This document shows positions 7,292-10,014 of a DNA stretch of 10,014 bases, piece after piece. Below the pieces are notes generated by a model that was not told the DNA's origin, did not search any database, and worked only from the letters and a program-made list of their open reading frames with translations. The first letter of the stretch is position 1; each line of letters starts with the position of its first letter. The position numbers and the translations under genes were made by a program. The DNA is from Bacteroides sp. (lineage in GTDB: Bacteria; Bacteroidota; Bacteroidia; Bacteroidales; SM23-62): positions 1 to 10,014 of the forward strand of contig DAOUVF010000071.1 in the NCBI GenBank assembly GCA_030667765.1, read 5' to 3'.

Positions 7292-8267
7292 TGAGCAGCA
7301 TCACATAACCTGCATACAAAAGTCCGAATAGTATCTCTCCGGTTAGCCTGGAGCGTAGATTGAAAAAGTAATAGGAAAGAATATAGGCAATCGCGAATCC
7401 ACAGAAATAGACCAGTTCAACAGACCGGCTGTAAAGGCTGAAGTATACGATCAGCGTAACAGCAAAGATCCAGAAATTCAGCCTGTAGAATTTCCGCACG
7501 TAGATTTTTAAGCCCTGGTAGTTGATGATCATCTTCCGGCTTGCCAGCAGGATCAGGATTGCTAAAAAGGCATAGAACAGGATATAATATCTGTTAAAAA
7601 GGCTGGAATCATGATCAGGAAGAAAATTCATTATCATCCCCTGCCACCTGGGGAATAATTCCTGACCGGTCAGATAATACAAGGAAAACAGGAAAAGGTA
7701 AGGAAGCAGGAAACCAATGAAGGTGAACATCCATTCCCTCCAACGGATATTTCTAAAAAGCGAAAGGCCTATCCAGATGATCAGCATGAGGTATGCTCCC
7801 CTGGCATAAAACAGACTGCCCGTGGAGACCAGGAATGATGCCAGAAAGTATTCATAGGCCAATCCTTCCTTTTTAAAGGTTCCCAAAATGGCCTCAATGG
7901 CAAACAGCATAAAGATACTGGCAAAGACAGCTGGATTCAAGCGTTGCAGGGGCAAATAGCTGCTTACAACAAGTAAAAAAATGAAAGACGGCAGATAGGT
8001 CCGGCTTTTGAGCACAATGAATTTCATATTCAGCCTGGAAAGCAGCAGGGCATTGATTACTAAAAGTGACAATGCTATGGTCTTAGACAAGAATTCCTGT
8101 CCCTCGAGAAGCCTGCTGACTAATTGAAAAAGTGGCATGGGTGACTCTTCGAAACTCATCTGGACTGGCTGAGGAAGGATAAAGTACTTCAACCAGAACA
8201 ACACAGCGAAGACCAGTAGAAGCATGAACTGAACTGGCCGGCCAACTTTTAAGAATTTCAGGAACAT
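7281..8267 (-). CDS. Polytopic inner-membrane protein, DUF6427-like
   Basis: A 328-residue, very hydrophobic protein with about nine to ten membrane spans (for example MLLLVFAVLFWLKYFIL, PSFIFLLVVSSYLPL, FIGFLLPYLFLFSLYYL, FYAFLAILILLAS, FWIFAVTLIVYFSLY). Aromatic and basic residues sit at the ends of the spans, and short Arg-rich loops (RNIRWREW, SRKMIINYQ) are likely cytoplasmic. Length and the pattern ARGAYLMLIIWIGLSLFRNIRWREW fit the DUF6427 family of Bacteroidota, a conserved family of unknown role that I recall being found beside purD. It starts 19 bases after the purD stop on the same strand, so it is probably the second gene of a purD operon. Biochemical role is unknown; related proteins have been compared by shape to multi-span glycosyltransferase-like proteins, but no catalytic motif is visible here. 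Confidence 0.78.
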   Translation of the reverse strand: MFLKFLKVGRPVQFMLLLVFAVLFWLKYFILPQPVQMSFEESPMPLFQLVSRLLEGQEFLSKTIALSLLVINALLLSRLNMKFIVLKSRTYLPSFIFLLVVSSYLPLQRLNPAVFASIFMLFAIEAILGTFKKEGLAYEYFLASFLVSTGSLFYARGAYLMLIIWIGLSLFRNIRWREWMFTFIGFLLPYLFLFSLYYLTGQELFPRWQGMIMNFLPDHDSSLFNRYYILFYAFLAILILLASRKMIINYQGLKIYVRKFYRLNFWIFAVTLIVYFSLYSRSVELVYFCGFAIAYILSYYFFNLRSRLTGEILFGLLYAGYVMLLITS

Positions 8268-8286
8268 TCAGTGAAACATTTTTGAA

Positions 8287-9555
8287 CTAAAGGTCAAAAC
8301 CGATATCTCTACGGTAGTATTTGCCCTCGAACTGGATCCTATCAGCAGTTACATATGTCCTTGCCAGGGCCTCGGTCATATCATCCCCAAAAGATGTTAC
8401 CGACAAAACCCTTCCCCCGTTGGTTACTACCCTGCCGTCAGTCAGTTTGGTCCCGGCATGAAATATGACAGATTTGCCCGGATCATCCAAACCTGATATT
8501 TCCTTCCCCTTTTCATAGGCACCGGGATAACCATCGGAAACAAGCATTACAGTGCTTACCGTCCTGGTATCTGTTTCCAGGGTCTTCTTCTTCAGTTTCT
8601 TCCGGGAAACAGCCACAAAAAGGTCCAGCAGGTCACTGCTGATCCGGGGCAGGACCACTTCTCCTTCCGGGTCACCCATGCGAACATTATATTCGACCAC
8701 GTAAGGATTACCAAGAACATTCATCAGCCCAATGTAGATAAAACCCTTGTAATCTATATTTTCCTTGTTAAGACCTTCTACCGTTGGTTTAACGATCTTT
8801 TCCTCAACCTTCCTTAAGAAAATCTTGTCCGCGAAAGGCACCGGCGAAATGGCTCCCATCCCCCCTGTATTAAGCCCGGTGTCACCTTCTCCAATTCGCT
8901 TATAATCTTTGGCTTCAGGAAAGATCAAATAAGATACCCCATCAGTCAGTACGAAGATTGACACTTCGATGCCGGGAAGGAACTCTTCGATAACCACATT
9001 GTTGCCGGCCTCCCCGAACTTCCCTTCGAGCATTTCTTTAAGTTCCTTTTCAGCCTCCTTCAGGCTGTCAAGTATCAGGACCCCCTTCCCCGCAGCCAGT
9101 CCATCTGCCTTAAGTACATACGGCGGTTCCAATGTTTTGAGATATTCAACACCTTCCTGATAGGTATTCAAAGTTACATTTATGTACCTTGCAGTGGGGA
9201 TTTCATGCCGGACCATAAATTCATTGGCAAACTTCTTACTACCTTCGAGGGATGCTCCCAGTTTGGAAGGACCTATCAGGGGGATCTTCTTAAGCTTCGG
9301 ATCAGCTGTAAAGTAGTCATATATCCCTGCCACAAGAGGAACCTCGGGCCCGACAATCACCATATCAATACCATTCCCGAGCACAAAGTCCCTGATGGCC
9401 GGAAAGTCAGTTACTGACAGTTCCACATTTGTGCCCAACTGGGCTGTCCCGGCATTACCGGGAGCCACAAATAATGATGTTAACAGGGGGCTTTGCGAGA
9501 TCTTCCAGGCGATGGCATGTTCACGCCCTCCTGAACCAAGTATGAGGACTTTCAT
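8287..9555 (-). CDS. purD: Phosphoribosylamine-glycine ligase (GAR synthetase)
   Basis: Cytosolic enzyme for the second step of de novo purine synthesis: 5-phosphoribosylamine + glycine + ATP gives GAR + ADP + phosphate. The 422-residue length is normal for the monofunctional bacterial form. Motifs: N-terminal GSGGREHA 7-14; VGPEVPLVAG 68-77; ATP-grasp KADGLAAGKGV 149-159; GDTGLNTGGMGA 224-235; metal and ATP site EYNVRMGDPEGEVVLPR 288-304. In the last motif the usual GDPET reads GDPEG. The ATG at 9555 gives the standard MKVLILGSGG start. Upstream are 114 bases with a terminator of the preceding gene, so transcription probably begins here, and the DUF6427-like gene follows in the same direction. 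No PurR-type or riboswitch element was recognised. Identity is certain. Confidence 0.98.
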   Translation of the reverse strand: MKVLILGSGGREHAIAWKISQSPLLTSLFVAPGNAGTAQLGTNVELSVTDFPAIRDFVLGNGIDMVIVGPEVPLVAGIYDYFTADPKLKKIPLIGPSKLGASLEGSKKFANEFMVRHEIPTARYINVTLNTYQEGVEYLKTLEPPYVLKADGLAAGKGVLILDSLKEAEKELKEMLEGKFGEAGNNVVIEEFLPGIEVSIFVLTDGVSYLIFPEAKDYKRIGEGDTGLNTGGMGAISPVPFADKIFLRKVEEKIVKPTVEGLNKENIDYKGFIYIGLMNVLGNPYVVEYNVRMGDPEGEVVLPRISSDLLDLFVAVSRKKLKKKTLETDTRTVSTVMLVSDGYPGAYEKGKEISGLDDPGKSVIFHAGTKLTDGRVVTNGGRVLSVTSFGDDMTEALARTYVTADRIQFEGKYYRRDIGFDL

Positions 9556-9570
9556 AGGATAGCATTTATA

Positions 9571-9600
9571 GAAATGTAAACTTAGTGAAAAAACACGAAA
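9571..9600 (-). promoter_or_regulatory. purD: Possible purD promoter
   Basis: On the minus strand, 9578-9571 reads TACATTTC, one base off the Bacteroidota -7 consensus TAnnTTTG, and a T-rich block (9594-9588, TTTTTT, preceded by TTTCG) lies upstream where a -33 element would fall. It sits 15 bases before the purD ATG, within the only gap between the terminator and purD. A start so close to the ATG would give a short leader. Evidence is positional plus a weak motif. Confidence 0.3.
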
Positions 9601-9619
9601 TGCTTCACATGAGATCCAA

Positions 9620-9649
9620 ACAAGAAAGGCCCCCGAAGCGGGAGCCTTT
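9620..9649 (-). terminator. Rho-independent terminator of the T9SS-type gene
   Basis: Arms 9625-9635 and 9639-9649 pair around a 3-base loop (9636-9638). On the minus-strand RNA the 11 pairs are complete, with one G-U wobble at the position that would be a C-A mismatch on the plus strand, so the hairpin is built for minus-strand transcripts. The stem runs into UUU and then CUUGUUU. It begins 21 bases after the stop of the secreted-protein gene and separates it from purD. Confidence 0.85.
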
Positions 9650-9669
9650 CCTTCATCATATAACTATTT

Positions 9670-10014
9670 CTACTCTATCATTAGCTTGGCCTTAACGGGC
9701 AGACCATTTATCCTCATAAAGTAAGCTCCGCTTGCCTGATTGCCCAAATCAATGGTCCGGATAAACCTGGCCTCTCCGTATGAATCATACAACTGCTTGA
9801 ATACCAGTTGCCCCATCAGGTTAATAATCTCGAGGTCTATATCATCCCTTTCCGGGTTATCAAGCTCAATGGTAAATTGACCAGTTGATGGGTTGGGATA
9901 GAGTAAAAGGTCAAAGCCAAGTATTTGATCACCTACCGTTAATGCTTCAATAACAGTATCCCTTTCTGTTCCGCAATCATCTATTACAACAATCTCATAA
10001 TCTCCTGTGCCCAA
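9670..10014 (-). CDS. Secreted protein with type IX secretion C-terminal sorting domain, 5' partial
   Basis: The last 114-115 residues of a larger protein whose start lies beyond the right edge; the frame is open to base 10014. The C-terminal about 80 residues have the type A sorting-domain pattern: LLLYPNPSTGQFTIEL, then a beta-strand with LEIINLMGQLVFKQ, then IRTIDLGNQASGAYFMRING, ending in KAKLMIE. This domain directs export through the outer membrane by the PorU/T9SS system, after which it is removed and the protein is attached to the surface or released. The preceding visible part (GDYEIVVIDDCGTERDTVI) looks like the end of an Ig-like or SprB-type repeat, as in large adhesins, but the function cannot be told from this end. 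A strong terminator follows the stop. Confidence 0.92.
   Translation of the reverse strand: MGTGDYEIVVIDDCGTERDTVIEALTVGDQILGFDLLLYPNPSTGQFTIELDNPERDDIDLEIINLMGQLVFKQLYDSYGEARFIRTIDLGNQASGAYFMRINGLPVKAKLMIE

Noticed and set aside
9650..9669. Plus-strand terminator use of the 9625-9649 hairpin
   Set aside because: No plus-strand gene ends near it, the plus-strand stem has a C-A mismatch and no T-tract follows on that side.

Overview
The window reads as a chromosomal segment of a member of the Bacteroidota (Bacteroidetes). The signs are a type IX secretion C-terminal sorting domain at the right edge, a DUF6427-type membrane protein next to purD, a SpoIIE/SiaB/SiaC-like signalling set of the kind found in this phylum, weak or absent Shine-Dalgarno sequences, and a TAnnTTTG-type -7 promoter element. 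Taxonomy is inferred from gene content only. No rRNA, tRNA, CRISPR array or insertion sequence was seen, and coding density is high.

Left half, plus strand (1-5894): a tightly spaced signalling-transport cluster. It begins with the C-terminal part of a GAF/PAS/PAS/SpoIIE phosphatase that is open at the left edge. A SiaB-like HATPase-fold kinase follows, then a SiaC-like (DUF1987) phosphoprotein whose candidate phosphosite falls at Thr68, the same number as in Pseudomonas SiaC. Last comes a TerB-like domain protein together with an ABCG-like ATPase/permease. The Pseudomonas siaABC module ends in a diguanylate cyclase (SiaD). None is present here, and an exporter-like ABC protein sits in that place.

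The TerB-like and ABC parts lie in two overlapping frames (2848-3597 and 3549-5894). Several lines of evidence point to one 1015-residue gene broken by a single-base loss near 3540: the second part lacks a credible start, the family-like sequence runs through the junction in the -1 frame, and the break sits at the exact centre of a 14-bp perfect palindrome. Whether this is a real mutation, a read or assembly error, or recoding cannot be settled from the sequence.

Middle, plus strand (5941-7291): a lipoprotein and a small secreted protein of unknown function, with one base between them, possibly driven by a promoter just after the ABC gene. The second gene's 3' end overlaps the 3' end of the opposing operon by 11 bases.

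Right half, minus strand (7281-10014): purD (purine synthesis) followed after 19 bases by a DUF6427-like polytopic membrane protein. Upstream lies a 114-bp gap with a strong rho-independent terminator for the preceding gene and a possible purD promoter. The window ends in the C-terminus of a large secreted T9SS-type protein. No gene-free stretch exceeds 300 bases.
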